From contig OX439131.1 in the NCBI GenBank assembly GCA_949318235.1, positions 29,575,018 to 29,639,017 on the forward strand: a DNA stretch of 64,000 bases, read 5' to 3'. Made by a program: the position numbers and the translations under genes. Of the stretch, positions 27,703-41,825 are shown one piece after another. The notes below the pieces were generated by a model. That model worked only from the letters and a program-made list of their open reading frames with translations, searched no databases and had not been told where the DNA came from. How positions within the stretch are numbered: position 1 is the first letter of the stretch; each line of letters begins with the position of its first letter. Origin of the DNA: Ecdyonurus torrentis (taxonomy: Eukaryota; Arthropoda; Insecta; Ephemeroptera; Heptageniidae).

Positions 27703-29659
27703 TTAAGAAAACTTGTCTTACTAGTGATAATTTCACTAGAAACGTTTCGAGTCGATAGAGATGATATTTCCAAAAATATAGCATTTAAATTTAAACAAGT
27801 ACTAAGAATTACTACAAGGCTTATACTTATTCAGAGTTTTTAACCATGAAAAATCTCGTATTAAAAAATCGAGTAATTAGGTTATATGTTTAAGAAAAAT
27901 ATTATTTGATTGGTATTAAGAGTCAAAGTACTAATTGCAGCACCTGTCTTAGCAATAAAATAAGTATATTCCGCTGCAGAGAAAATGACGTCTTTTCAAC
28001 GGTTATTAATATTAATGAAGAAATCTGTGTTACTGTATTGCAGTTTTACAAGCTTTAAAATGGATAACTCCTTTCAAAATTTAATTGAAAATGCATCTAT
28101 AATAAATAAAAAGAGTTAAAGTTAATTAAGTTATAAAGTATTAAGTCTTAACGTTCCCTTCATCATTAAGATTATTACTTTCTCCTAAAAGTGTTTTCAA
28201 TATTATTAATATTACACTTTATGCAGGGTTTTTATTTCATATGTTACCCATATTGCTCATCTAGAGAGAGAAGCAATTTATTCTTCCCATAGTATTTAAT
28301 CTAGGATCCCTTATTTGCTAAGAAATAAATCTTCCACATGCCAAAAACTTTTTGCTGTGTCACTTTATTCCAATTTAGCTAAAATTTTGAAAGAATAAAA
28401 TGCCCTAACAAAATTTTAATTTAGTGAAATAGTTTTCAATTTAAAATTTTCTAACTGTTTTCTCTCTCTGTCTCTAGTATGAATTTTGGTGTAAATTTAT
28501 TTTACATGGTCTATCCTTATCTTAGACTTTGTAAAATTTTATAAAAACTTTTTCTGTTTATTTCCTTGTACACCACATGTAGGGCAAGAAAAAGAAAATA
28601 TGCTTGGTGTGTTTTTCATCAAAAAAAAAAAAATCTTTCTTAGTAACGCCTTCAACATTTTTGGCCTTTCTGTCTCTCTTTCTTATTTTCTCCCCCTCCT
28701 CTCTCTCTTTCTCTCTTCCTTCAAGTCGTAATTACCATAGCAACTCTGGGTAGATTAGCAAAAGTAGGCGCTCCGTAAAGAGGATATGAAACTTTTTTTT
28801 TTTTTTTGCTCTAAAGAAAAAAAAAACTTTTTTTTTCTTTCTCTTTTTTATGTTCTTTCATATTTTTAAGTAAAAAACACAGTTTGTCAGCGTTACTCGA
28901 AGTTGTGATATCAGTTTATTTCTACCCGGTGTGACGAGACTTTATAGACAGAGGGGTTGTAGTGTACTAATTTGGTTAAGAAAAAAAATATACATTCTGC
29001 ATTTGTGAGTTTACACCACACAAAAATTAAGGTATAAAAGAAGAAATATAGAGAGAAAAAATGAAAAAGTAAATATACAGTATTATAAAATATTTATACT
29101 GTTTACATTTTCAAATTAATTTTTAAAAATATATACCATATATAGTGATATTATTACAAAAAAAAAAATCTATGGTGTTCTAAATGTGAATTTAAAATCC
29201 ATTTTTTTCTTCTTCTTCTTCTTCTTTCAAAAGCTTATTCATATCAAGTTTTAGAAATTGAATATATTATTTTGTCCTATAATATATTTTATATAATTTC
29301 ATCTTTAAGATTTTAACTATATACTTAAGGTATATTTTCATAAGACATAACATTAAAAATTGGCTTTAGGGTTTATTTACATTATAAAATGTGCTGCATG
29401 TATTTTAAACCTACGTGTTTCCTTAGCTTAATCATTAAAGAGAATATCTTGTTAGAATATTATATGACAAAAAAGTTGAATGTTATAGTAGTTAAAGAAG
29501 AAGAAGAAAAAAAAAATAGATGTTACTGTACAAGACAAATTGAAACTAGTATAGTAATTTTTTATATACTTAAATACAAATCATTTATCATGTTATCTAT
29601 AATATTAATCTTATACTTGTTTAACCAATTAATTTTACATTATAAATAACAATGTATAT

Positions 29660-29661
<2 letters not shown>

Positions 29662-29727
<66 letters not shown>

Positions 29728-29757
29728 CAAGATAAATATTTTCAAATATTTATATAT

Positions 29758-29797
<40 letters not shown>
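29662..29797. repeat. Paired (TA)n microsatellites
   Basis: Two TA arrays (about 29662-29724 and 29758-29797) separated by a 33-bp AT-rich spacer. Confidence 0.93.
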
Positions 29798-29800
<3 letters not shown>

Positions 29801-31061
29801 AGTTATAAAAACAATGTTTTTTGACTTATTTAAATTTAAGAGTGTAAAAAGCTTATAAAGGTAGACTCATTTAATCCTATATAATCTGTTTAGTATTTAC
29901 ATCGTATAGAAATAAGTGTTTTATTTTATATACAACGTGATTATCAGTTTTTAGTCTAATGTTATTGTAAATTTATATGTATATATATAACTTTTTATTT
30001 GTTAAATTGATTTTTATTTTTGTATAATTGGATTAATACAATTTAATTGCTTTTTACTTTCTATATTATTCATACTTTTTTTTTTTTTTTTTTTTGTAAT
30101 GATTTTTTTTTTAATTTATGGTTTTTTATGCCATACTATATGCTTTGTAAATATTAAATAAGTTAAAATTATTTTCAAAAAAATTACAAATAAAGCTCAA
30201 TTAAAAAGAAATTCTATATATATGTAATTTTTTGTTTTACTATATAATAACTGAGTATTGTTATATATATTTTTTTATTTTTTTTTAACATACAATTTTT
30301 TTTAATTGAAACACCATACAACATTAAAAAAAAAACGAAAAACGAAAAAAAAGGGGGGGGGGGGAGCCCGAAATCAATGACGTGTGTAATGCGTTAATTC
30401 ATATAATCAAAATTCGTACACATGGCATAGTCTAATAATATAGATTTATTATGTTGTATATAATATGACGTATAAAGCAGTGATATGATCAAGTAAATAT
30501 AATTACTTCGATAATGATTGAACCGCAGAGTGATTACTATACAGAGGAGAAGCATGTGAAAGTACACACATGTCCCTTTGGTAAACACCCACTCACATAC
30601 ATACTATGCCTATACATTATTATAATATAGTTGTGCGTGTGAACAAATAGTATTGCAGTAGAAATATATAAAAAAAAAATTCTATCACTAAATTATATTA
30701 TAGTAGTCTACATGGTAAAAGAAATAAAAGTTTGAAAAAGAAAATATAATTTCAATTTTATCTGAAATAAAAAGTGTCGATGTAAGTTTTTTTTTTCTTT
30801 TTAAAGAGAGAATTGAACTATAATTTATATAATATGAAACTAAAAAGAAGAAGAAAATAACATATATATCTACAAAAGTTAAAAAGTGAAAGGAAATGTA
30901 TGGAAAAATGTTAAATTAGTATAAGACACGATATATATAATATATAAAATTCGTGACCAAATATTTTACTAAAGGATTACTTCCTATTTTTAATATATAA
31001 TAAAAGTTAGTTTTATAAAGTTTGGATCAAAATAATAAAAAAAATGTTGAATTATTAAAAA

Positions 31062-31220
<159 letters not shown>

Positions 31221-31463
31221 ATATTATATAAAAAAATGAGTTTTTATGTTGGTGACTTACAAGCTCTTAAAAAGAATTGCTAAAACGCAGAGTCATGTCA
31301 TTTAAATGCCTTTAAGACATTTTATGAAATGTTTTTGATGATAAATAGAGCAAACAATGAGATAATGTGCAAGTTCACATAAGAAAACTAAATTAAAGAT
31401 GGTGTCTGCCCGTAAGCATACCCAATAGCACATTAAATCTACATTTTTTAAAAGTGTACTTAT

Positions 31464-31467
<4 letters not shown>

Positions 31468-31499
<32 letters not shown>
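31468..31499. repeat. Poly-A run, 32 bases
   Basis: The longest mononucleotide run I see in the window. No SINE or LINE sequence is recognisable next to it. Confidence 0.9.
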
Positions 31500-31501
<2 letters not shown>

Positions 31502-32020
31502 TATATTAATATTCACTTCAACAAAAATATTTAAATACTGACTTTGAATTCAATTACATAAACTTTATATTTTATTCCAAATATACTTGAAAATCAAAGC
31601 AAATATAATTGAACTGCCTTTTAGCTGTTCTGTTCTCTCTCTCTCTCGCTCTTTTTTATTATATTTTTTTTATTAATCTAAATATAATTTATATTGCTTG
31701 TATATTTTATACATATATTTTTAACAATAACATATAATTTAACGATATTTATACGCAGTTTGTTTTTATGTTTTTCGATCAATACTGTATAATCTCATGT
31801 TTTACTTTATAATTGAAAAAAATAACAACAACATTTCGTGCTTTTTCAATTTATACAGTATAATACAATACAAATTGTTTTATATAAAAATCTGATAAAA
31901 TATTGGAATTTTGTATTATTATAATTATATTATATAGTTATTTATAATTTGATAATTGAGAAATGAGAAGTTGGGAATAATGTAAAATGAAACAAATTTA
32001 TACATAATATATGGTATACG

Positions 32021-32025
32021 ATATA

Positions 32026-32082
<57 letters not shown>
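32021..32082. repeat. (TA)n microsatellite
   Basis: About 60 bp of TA with one ATTA interruption near the start. Confidence 0.93.
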
Positions 32083-32087
<5 letters not shown>

Positions 32088-32928
32088 AAGCCCTTGAGTT
32101 TACTACAAAGATGCTTGCTTTTTGAGTTTGAAAAAATGTACACTTCATATTTACCGTCATACAAAACCTGACATTTTTTTTTTTTTTTTTTTTTTTTTAC
32201 TCCCTTATGTTTTATAATATACAGAGGTAAAACATTATTACGCAATACGCATACTTGTATATTATATTTTGACAAAATAATTTGTTTATAGTGAATATCA
32301 TGTTGACATGCTTGCTAAGATTGATATAAATTAAATAAGTAGGACATTATAATATATCATATCATATTTTATGTTTTTATAATACAGTATACAAAAAAAA
32401 AGGAATTTTTTAATAACATGTCATTCACCAAAACAACTTTATTCAGAAATGTCACATAATTTTACAAAATATATATTCAAAACTTTATTTTCTCTTCTCC
32501 CTTTTTCAGCTTTTTTTTTTTTCTTTTTAAGCAAATTTTGTTATTATAATTTTAAAAATAAATTTTAGTTCTTTTGCCACTTTTTTACTTTTAAACTATT
32601 GATTTTTTTTTTACAACAAAAATGAAACAGATACATTGGTGAGTTTGCAATTTGTTAAAAGCTAACAGAAACTCACTCTTTTTGAAAAATATCCTAACGC
32701 TTTTGTGTTTCAGCACTTAAAAAAAACATATATAGCATTTTTTTTTTCCCAAAAAAAGAAACACGGAAAGGGAGATCCATCAAATTTAAGACATTGATTG
32801 GCCCTCTCTCTTTTGTTACGTTGTTATATAAGTATAGTAGTGTTAAAAAGTGGTACCCTGTATTGTAAAGAATATATAGATATATAAAAATACTCTTTCT
32901 AACGTGAGACTCTCATATTTTTATACGC

Positions 32929-33090
32929 TTTGCCCTTTTAGCTGGTTGAGAGTTCCATACAGCATAGTGAAAAACACCCCTTAGGGTCGGTACAAAGAGG
33001 ACTCTGGAAGCTTTTATTCCGGATGGACATTTGTCGTCTAGTATGCCATCATATACAGACACATTTCTAGCACCCAATATAAGTGAGTTG
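32929..33090. other. Non-AT-rich islet, unidentified
   Basis: A sharply bounded stretch of near-balanced composition, with CACCCCTTAGGGTCGG and TATTCCGGATGGACA blocks, inside AT-rich DNA. It has no long open frame, no tRNA boxes that I can place and no second copy in this window. It is most likely part of a dispersed repeat or a conserved non-coding segment. Confidence 0.35.
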
Positions 33091-36000
33091 AACTAACAAC
33101 TAGCATAAAAAGTAAGATAACCTAAATAACAGAAGCAAAAAAAATAGTAAAACCAATTTCACATAAAAATTTTCATTTTCATAAAAATAACATTGAAGCC
33201 AACTTGTCATAAAAATAATCCATTTATTCACTTTTTTTAAAACTAATGATATTCTCATTAAATTCTATGTAATAGATTTTTTTCACTTCATTGAATAATA
33301 ATTTCCATTCAGCATCTTTTTAATTTGAAGAATTTTCTAGTTCTACAAATTTTAATATTGATTTAAATTTCTACAATTGTTTTTTGTGTATGTCTAATTT
33401 AAAATAATTGACAAATTGCCAGAAAATATTTTTTTCTTCTTCTTCTTCTATAAACGATAAATTAACATGAAGAAAAAAAATATAAGAATATTTATTACAT
33501 TACAATGTTGAAAAGAAACTTTCAATGCATATTTCACATAGAAAGTTAAACTTTTATAATAATATTACAAAGTAATAAATGCAGAAAACTAAGTAAGAAA
33601 AAAATATATTTATATAAAAAAAAAATAATAAAAAATATTTTTATAGGTCAAAAAGTTGAGAAACTCTAAAAATTCTTTGCATTTTAACAATAACATTTGT
33701 TTACTTTTTTATGTGAAAAAGTCTTATTTTTAACAACAGTTTTTAACAACAGAGTATAGTGTTAAAAGTTTTATGCAAAAGGGGATTAGATTGTGTATTG
33801 TAAGTGCAGAAAAAATAACTTAACTGAACTTAACGGAAGATATGAACATTTGAAAAAAGAACGCCATAAATCAAAGCAGAGCAGAACACAGAATTAGGAA
33901 CTTTAAAAGAAGACTTTTGCACGCAACATTTTCAACATTATTCACAAGCTTGAACTTTATACTTATTTTGAGCCAATTATTAACTTGAGAAAGCTTCGGT
34001 TATTTCCCGTTTATTGTGATTATAATAACAATAATAAAATTTTAAAAAAAACTGCAGTTGTGTTTGAAATGTTTATTGAAGGTAAAAAGTGTCATTTTTT
34101 TGACAAGAAGTACAGATGAAATTGCTATAAAGATTGCTTCTCTTTCTCGCTAAAATCACGCAACATTACTTTATTTTAGAAATTTATTGTTAGCTGTATT
34201 TTTTAAGGAGTTAAATATACATTACAATAAAAATTACCAAACACGGAAACACCCTTTACTTTCAATCAAATATAACTCCTCCAACTAAAAGTATCAAAAT
34301 AAATATAACAAAGGTAAAAAAATATACCAAAAAAAAAAAAAAAAAAAAAGTTAACAAAACAAATAAATTTTTGTTGTTTGAAAAAAAAAAAAAAAAAAAA
34401 AAAAAGTACTGAATATAAAAGGGCGTTGTCATGTAATTTATAAATTGAATTGCTGATTTTATCTCAATGACATTTATACATTTGTGAGTAAAGCTCCCCG
34501 AGTAAGTAAATAACTGATGAGGATGCATTTTTGCCACATGATTACACGCTTAGCAACTGTAATTGTGGTGGCATCTCAATCACTCTATGTAATATGAATG
34601 CACAATACACTTCGTAAATTTCACCTGAATAAATTTACTGCAAATAAATTCTACATATACGTGCATTGAACAAAGTAAAATTTATCAATGGATACCATTA
34701 AATATATTACAATATACTATAATATCTTATATTATTTATAAATTTATTTTTTATTCGTTATTCTTTTAGATTTTTTTTAAATACTGTAAAATTGGAAAGG
34801 GGTGTTAAGCATTTTCATTTCTAAATTACGGTATTTTGAAATAAATTGTTATTATTTCTTTGCTTGTACCCAATCATTTGATTTTTTTTTTTTTTTTTTT
34901 TTTTTTTATTATATCAACTATCAATCAATTTAATTTTTTTCATAGGTTGATTTTAGGCTGCTATATCACATTCAAAGTGACCCTAAATTTTTATCTTTCA
35001 ATTTATAGAGATCTTCTTTCTAAAAATAATCCATGATCAGATTTAAATGACAATCTTAACTCAAATTTTATATAATATAAATTTAACATTTTATTTTTTG
35101 TGAAGCTTTACTGTATACTGTGTACTGTATAAGTACAAAATGGTGTTTCAAAGAGGGTGATTAGTTGAAAGTTAATCTGATTAAATATATATGGTCAATT
35201 GACTTTTATTTATAAGATAAAAAACAAAAGCTATTTCGATATATACGTAATCTTTTGTAATACGTTTTAAACACGTATCCAAATTATTTTTTGTTTCATG
35301 TATAAAAGAAAGAAAAAAACTCAAAATTTTCATTTAACTACTCAAAAGTAAATTAGAGTATTAAAAACTCACGAGAAAACCATATAAAAAAAAAATAAGC
35401 TTTTTGTACCTTTACGAATGGAGAAGGGAGGGTTTAATCCCTCTGATTTAGATTGTGGTACATGGATGTAAGATTAACTTGTAATGTGTATCGTAAAAAC
35501 TAACGTAAGATTATATAGGAAAGACTCAAATATAATTCAAATTACAATTAAATTACACTGCAAATGGAACTAATTATGGTTTCTCGAAACTTCACTTCAT
35601 TTTCTTTCTTTTTACTCTCTCTCTCTCTCTGTCTCTCTCTCTTAAGAAATTTGCTTGTATAAAGATAAAAATAAAAAAAGAATATAACGATGTTTGCTGA
35701 ATAAAGAAGTAAAATTGTTGACTAAAAAACATCAAGATTTGATGACAATATTATGCAATGTCATTTGGAAACGTAACGTGCGATCATTACCACAATATAC
35801 TTTAAGTGTATTTTTGTTACACGTTTTTATTATTATTCTTTTTTGTAATATCATTTCTTACTTGTTGCCATCCTTTTCATTGATATGTCTTTTGTGTAGA
35901 GTTGTTACAATATAAAGATTTACATTTGATTTTATCAGATATGATCACACTCTGTTGCATCTTTTGTTATAGTTATCTAAAATAAACTTCAATGCTTAAG

Positions 36001-37119
36001 AGTAAATCTTCTGTTATGTTATGAATTATATAATATATTTGTTTCATTCAATGAGTTCTACGGTATTTAAAATATTGATTTTTTTTAAGTGTTATAAAAA
36101 TATATGTATTTTAAAATGTAAAAGTTTCAAAATATAAATTCACTAATTCCATTATTGTAAGTTCATGATATTCAAATTTATTACAGTATATAACTACTTT
36201 AGGCAATTCTATCTCAAAATAGATTTTAGTATTAGTTAGCTAATTACGGTATATAGAGAGAAAGCAACTCTGTTTTCCCTTAGGATATTTCTATATACGT
36301 ATATTTCACTTCATTTGAGCTTAAGTTACCTATATATACACATAATACCATATAGAATCAAATAACAACAGATATAGGTATAATTCTATATCTTTTATGT
36401 TCATATTAGAGTTAATAAAAATATTAATCTAAAAAAATGCGTGATGGCAAAAATAATATATTATATATCTGTGGTACTGAAACTAACAGTTATACGATAT
36501 TTCGTACTGTGATCATTATTTTATAATACGATCATTTCTCTTTGTCAAACACAAATTGAGCCATCCAATACCACTGATTTCTATAATATAATATAATATA
36601 TATATATATACCTTTAAAAAAATTACATGGTCATTGATTTTACATTATATAATTTAACGATAAAAAAGTCAATTTAAAAAAAAAAATGAAATCTTTTATA
36701 TTATGTAATTGACAAAAATTCTTTGTTTGTTTTTTTGTATCCTCCCAATGTATTCTCAAAACCAATCAATGGGGTTACTATTTTTTTTTCTATATTTATG
36801 ACAACCAACCAACACTCACATATATATACTACTAGACACTTTGGCAATAAAAAGTTCGTATTATATAACATGAGATCTTTTGCAGAGTCAACAATACGTG
36901 ACCTATAACATGTTTGGAATTGTATAATATACTTCAATGTTGATATATCGCAAGTTTATAATAAACCACGTACCGTCAACACTAAAAACTAAGCAGAAAG
37001 TAAATAATAAATGTTAATCCCTTTATACACCATGTTCATTGCACCTTTGAGTTATGTATATCATTGACAAAAAATATGTATGTATAATAAAACTCTGTTA
37101 TAGTTATAACTCCATAAAT
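33091..37119. other. AT-rich spacer
   Basis: Contains paired A-runs (34330-34349 and 34381-34405), a 26-base T-run (34882-34907) and a short CT-rich stretch at 35617-35642. The two opposed open frames at 36701-36937 look like chance frames in a modestly less AT-rich patch. No gene is visible. Confidence 0.5.
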
Positions 37120-37393
37120 GTGAATAGTGCCGAGTTTTTATGAATGTTGGGCGATAGCTCGACTCTTTGAACAATCACCCTAAATACTAGTTGTATTGCA
37201 CAAATAATCGATTGATCGTTTTTCAAATAACCTTGATGCATTCATAGAGTATAAAGTCCCGAGATTGTAACAATGTGAGCAATAGAGCGACTATTTGAAG
37301 AATCGCCCAAAATGGTATAGTACAAAGTTGTATAGTATAAATAATCGATTGATCGGTTTTCATATAAGCTTGAAGCATTCTTAGCTTCTCTAA
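37120..37393. repeat. Direct tandem duplication, two 137-bp units
   Basis: Two adjacent, diverged copies of a 137-bp unit. Shared landmarks are the block around GCGATAGCTCGACTCTTTGAA (second copy GCAATAGAGCGACTATTTGAA), the palindrome-containing AATAATCGATTGATCG (starting at 37203 and 37340) and CTTGATGCATTCATAG / CTTGAAGCATTCTTAG. Identity is about 75-80% by eye. No coding frame runs through both units. It may be a decayed two-copy satellite or an enhancer-like duplicate. Confidence 0.75.
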
Positions 37394-38109
37394 ACTATAG
37401 ATTACTTTTTCTTTTTTTCTTTTTTTTTTTTTTTTTAATATTATACCTTTCAATATTATATAGTTATAACCAAAACATGCCAAAGAAGTTTTCTTTAAGA
37501 CTTTGTAGAAACATGATTAAATTTTCATTTTAAATGGATTTATTTGCATATTAGTTTTACATAGACGTATATACAAAAAAAAAGTTATTACACATAGTAT
37601 GTAAAAAATCACTTTGATGTATTTTTGTTTAACCAGGTTTTTAAATATATCATGTCTACATAGAATTTAAATTAAAAAAAAAATTATACATGTTAATAAC
37701 ATGAAATTCCATATATATCATGAATAAATTTAATGATTACCACTGTAAATCTAATGTATTCAGAAAGAAGACGAAAAATTGTCACCAAAAAAATAATTGT
37801 ATATAACACACTTTCAGGTTTCTATTGTCTTTATTTTTCTATATCTCTCACACACTTTAATGTTTATATCTCACGTTATTTTGCTTTAAAATACATTAGG
37901 GAAGAAAGTCGTGAAGAAAAAGCAAGAAAAAGCAAGAGAAAGAAAGAAAAGCATTCTTTGAAATTCTCTTGATGATGATAATCATCGTAAAGCGATTTAA
38001 ATCAAAGTCTGAAAGACAAATAAGAAAAGCGCGCGTCAAAGGAAATTTTCATCGAACTACTTGTTAACAAATTTTACACTTCAAGAAATTCAAAACATAT
38101 CCTTTTCAT

Positions 38110-38143
<34 letters not shown>

Positions 38144-38763
38144 TCTTTTATTTTATTTTTTCAATGAGTTAAAAAATGTAATGCTTTTTGTAAATTTTAA
38201 GACATTTTATGTAAAAGAAACTTATATATATTTGAATTATTTTTCTTTATTTCTATTAGATGGAAAAATAAGAAAAGAACTTCTGTATATTAATAATTTA
38301 AAGTCACAAGAAGAAGAATAATAAATGGATAAAAAAAATATAATTTTTGCAAACTTTAATTTCACACCATTTATTTTAACAGCTATTATCATAATTTTCA
38401 TTATGCTTATATTTGTTATATAAATTTTACTTTGGTTTTAAAACTTAAAAACTTAATATTGTTAATAATTTATCAGAGTTTCACAGTCTCATCGCACAAA
38501 ACAAGCAAAGCAAGCAATATGTTGCCAATATTGTAAAACTTTTTGTTTATAAACTTTAAAAGTAAACAGTTTAACTTCCAATCTCGTAAGTTTATTGCAT
38601 TTTTTTTTTGTCTTACTTTGTTTGTTTTTGTTTGTATTGAAAGGTTTATCAAACGGAACAGTTTTAAAAAGTAAGGAGAATATTAAAGTTTTTCTTCTTC
38701 TTCTTCTTCATTGCAAGCTTTAGTTACATTCATTTTATATAATATACTGTATATTATACAGTA

Positions 38764-38767
<4 letters not shown>

Positions 38768-38823
<56 letters not shown>
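38768..38823. repeat. (TA)n microsatellite
   Basis: An uninterrupted TA array of about 56 bp. Confidence 0.95.
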
Positions 38824-38829
<6 letters not shown>

Positions 38830-39469
38830 GGATCAGTGATCCTCAAGCTCTTCAACTCTTCCAAGCTTATTTAACTCGTGTACATAAATATTTTTTAGTC
38901 ATGTATGAACAATTTTTAACACTTGAATTATTACAGGTATTAAGATAGTATTTTTTTTTTAAACTTGACATTACAATTTTTATACTGAAATATTTATTGC
39001 ATTTAAAAATAATAATAATAAAAAAAAACTTGATTTATCTTGTAAAGCTACTATTTTATTATGCTTTTATTTTAAAGCTTTTGTTTTTGTTTTATTTCTG
39101 TACTAAATTAAACACAAAAGAACTGCCATGAGAACTTCCTGCCATGAAAAGTTTATATTTGTAATTTATTTAAACTAAAAAAAAAAAAAAAAAAAAAATT
39201 CTTTTAGCAAATATTTAAACTAACTACTGTTTCATATAATTATTTATTTTTATGAAGACTGTTATATAAACTTATTAAAGTTTAGTCTAGTTATCATCGT
39301 ATATACTTGTATAAGCACAAAAGCTTGGGCTCTGTGTATTTGGCCATTGTAAATATAGTGCTCTTCTACTATAACTATACCACACTTAATATTTCAAAGA
39401 TACAAACCATCAATTATGGAAAATCTACTGTATAGTGCGTGCAACCAGGGTCAAATTGGCAAAAATTGA

Positions 39470-39605
39470 AAAAAAAAAAAAAGGTTTCCCTCTCCCAACC
39501 CCCCTCCGTAGGCTGGGGGAGGGCTGTCACCCCCCAGATTCCCCAGCAAACCTTTTTCTCCCGTGCCCAGTTTACCCCCAAAGCCGTCCCTACTTGTACG
39601 GATAA
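39470..39605 (-). other. G-run-rich islet (minus strand)
   Basis: On the minus strand this segment carries many G-runs of three to six (near TTTGGGGGTAAACTGGGCA, GGGGAATCTGGGGGG and GGAGGGGGGTTGGGAGAGGG), and ends in a poly-T run. It is by far the most GC-rich stretch in the window, with abrupt borders, and looks inserted. A small open frame across it is Gly-rich and probably meaningless. G-quadruplex formation is a plausible inference. Confidence 0.5.
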
Positions 39606-40946
39606 AAGAAAATAATTTATGTTGCATTAATATCATATAACATTAATGCTGCTATAATTATGCTATGCAGCATAATTATTTAATAATTTACAAATAATGT
39701 AGTTATAAATATATGTTACATGTGCTTGCATAATTATTACGTATTTATTTTTGTCAGTGTGCATTAATTTTACAATAATAGCATAACATATAAAAAAAAT
39801 GTTCCTTTTTTCTAATTTATACGCTCTTAATACTACATAATTCAAAGTGCATGCTTTTTTTTAATGATATTTCTTTACTTTGTATAACAATTATGCTTAG
39901 TCTATGATAAACAATAGACTAATTTTTAAAGTGTTTATGGTCAAGACAAGCGAATAATATTGAAAAAGATAAAGTTATAAATCTTTTAAGCACGTAGCAA
40001 ATTGAAGCACCTGGTGACATTAAACACTTGGCACAAACACAAACAAACTATTCATGAGAAGTTACAATAAAAAAAAATAGTTTATTATCATAGTCATGCA
40101 ACACTAGTATCATATAAGATGAATCTTTTTTAAAAATAATATAAAACATAATTAGTAACACATTTTTTTTTATATAAATAGTATTATAATCGTCTAGATT
40201 TTTAATATTAACTTTGTCTAAAATAAAGTCTTGGACCAAATTCTAAAAATTATAACCAACGTGATAATAAATTATATTAAAATATACGATGTTTTTAAAG
40301 TCATAGTATTATTAGTAATAAAACCGAACATGAAACTTTATTATAATGTAGAATTAAGTAAGACTTAATATTATATATTAAAAAATAAGAGCTTATTATA
40401 CTCTTTATATATTATAGTGTATTGCAAAATTGAAATTTATAGAGGATTTTTTTTTTTTTCGGAAACTCTTCACTTAACTTTTGCATAATAAATAAATAAA
40501 GTAAACAAATATTTATGCTCAAAATATAGATAAACTTATATTATTCTCTTTATAAAAGAAAAAGTAAATAAACAAATTTTTTTTATGAATAATAAATATA
40601 AAAATATAAATTATGAAAGAAATTGTGAAATATCAAATAGTCATAATATTAATAAGAAAAAGTAGGGGGGCTTATATAAAGTGTCCTCTTGTTAAGTTAC
40701 ATTATTATTTATTGCTATTATGGTTAAAAATATTTTAATATGAGGATAGGTAGGGTATTATATTATATAATACTATGTTCTATGTATGTTATATGTGTTA
40801 CAGATGAGAGGTATTCGGTTTTAAGATCCACATACTTCTAGTTTAAAATTTAAGTATAACGCAGCAATGTGATTATGTTAGTTTAGTTTTGAAAGTAAAC
40901 CTAGGATCAAGTAGGCACATTTGGGGTGTATTTCACTTTCTACTCC

Positions 40947-40950
<4 letters not shown>

Positions 40951-41018
<68 letters not shown>
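40951..41018. repeat. (CT)n microsatellite
   Basis: An uninterrupted CT array of about 68 bp, at the start of a long pyrimidine-rich stretch. Confidence 0.95.
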
Positions 41019-41021
<3 letters not shown>

Positions 41022-41825
41022 CCCCCTCACATGAAGACAACGATGAAACTTATATACTGTACTCTCTCTCTAACCCTCATTCTGTCTTTCTCTTATTCAG
41101 GTGAATTAAATTTGACTTTCATTCTTAACTCTCAACGTTTTTTCTCTCTCTCTCTCTCTTGCTCTCATTTTTTTTCACACAAATCCACCCCCTCATCCAC
41201 TGTCTTTTTTAGAATCTCTCAGTTTTTTCCCTCTCTTTACTTTTACTTTTTATTTAAATGTTCAATTCCCATAAGAAAAATCTTATACTTTTTTTTATTT
41301 ATTTTATACTTTGTTCTTGTTATTTTTTTTACATACTATAAGATAATGCTGTATATTTATATTTATTCTTTCCTTTCTTTCTCTCTCGCTCTTTCTCTTC
41401 ACTTCCTCTATCCCCTATAATATAATTATAGATAAATTGATTACTTAATATATATACAACAATATTTTTCCATTACTCACAGCACTTCGTATTTTACTTA
41501 TTGTTTAATAAAATAATACATCTTTAAATATACTTCAACAAACACACATGTGTTATATATTTGATTCACTTTAGCACTTAAATAATACAATTCCCTCTTC
41601 TATTTATTCTTCAATTTAAAATTTATCAACCCTCTAAGTTGTCTTATTCAATTAAAGTATACATGTAGTTACTTATATATGTATACTCTCTTCTTAAACT
41701 AAATTTACTTGTAATTTTAATGTTTCTCCCTCTCTTATTCACATACTCGTCCCTCTATACAGTACTTTCCAAATCGACACCCTAACTTTGTAAGTGTAAT
41801 ATGTCAACTTTCTTTGTTTGCCTGT
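41019..41825. other. Pyrimidine-biased strand, no gene
   Basis: The plus strand is strongly enriched in T and C (many TCTCT, TTTC and CCCTC runs) as far as the left end of the foldback at 41826. The open frame at 41031-41420 is Phe/Leu/Ser-rich because of this bias. Confidence 0.6.

Larger units (their letters stand above)
37394..40950. other. AT-rich spacer with one (TA)n array and a G-rich islet
   Basis: Contains a 29-base A-run (38112-38140), the (TA)n array at 38.8 kb and the G-run-rich islet at 39470-39605, both listed separately. No gene is visible. Confidence 0.5.

Noticed and set aside
34262..34537. 91-residue minus-strand frame
   Set aside because: Much of it is Phe runs from two long poly-A tracts; no conserved domain is visible.
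36701..36937. Opposed 61- and 78-residue frames with fairly normal composition
   Set aside because: No splice context, no recognisable motif and no composition shift strong enough to separate them from chance.
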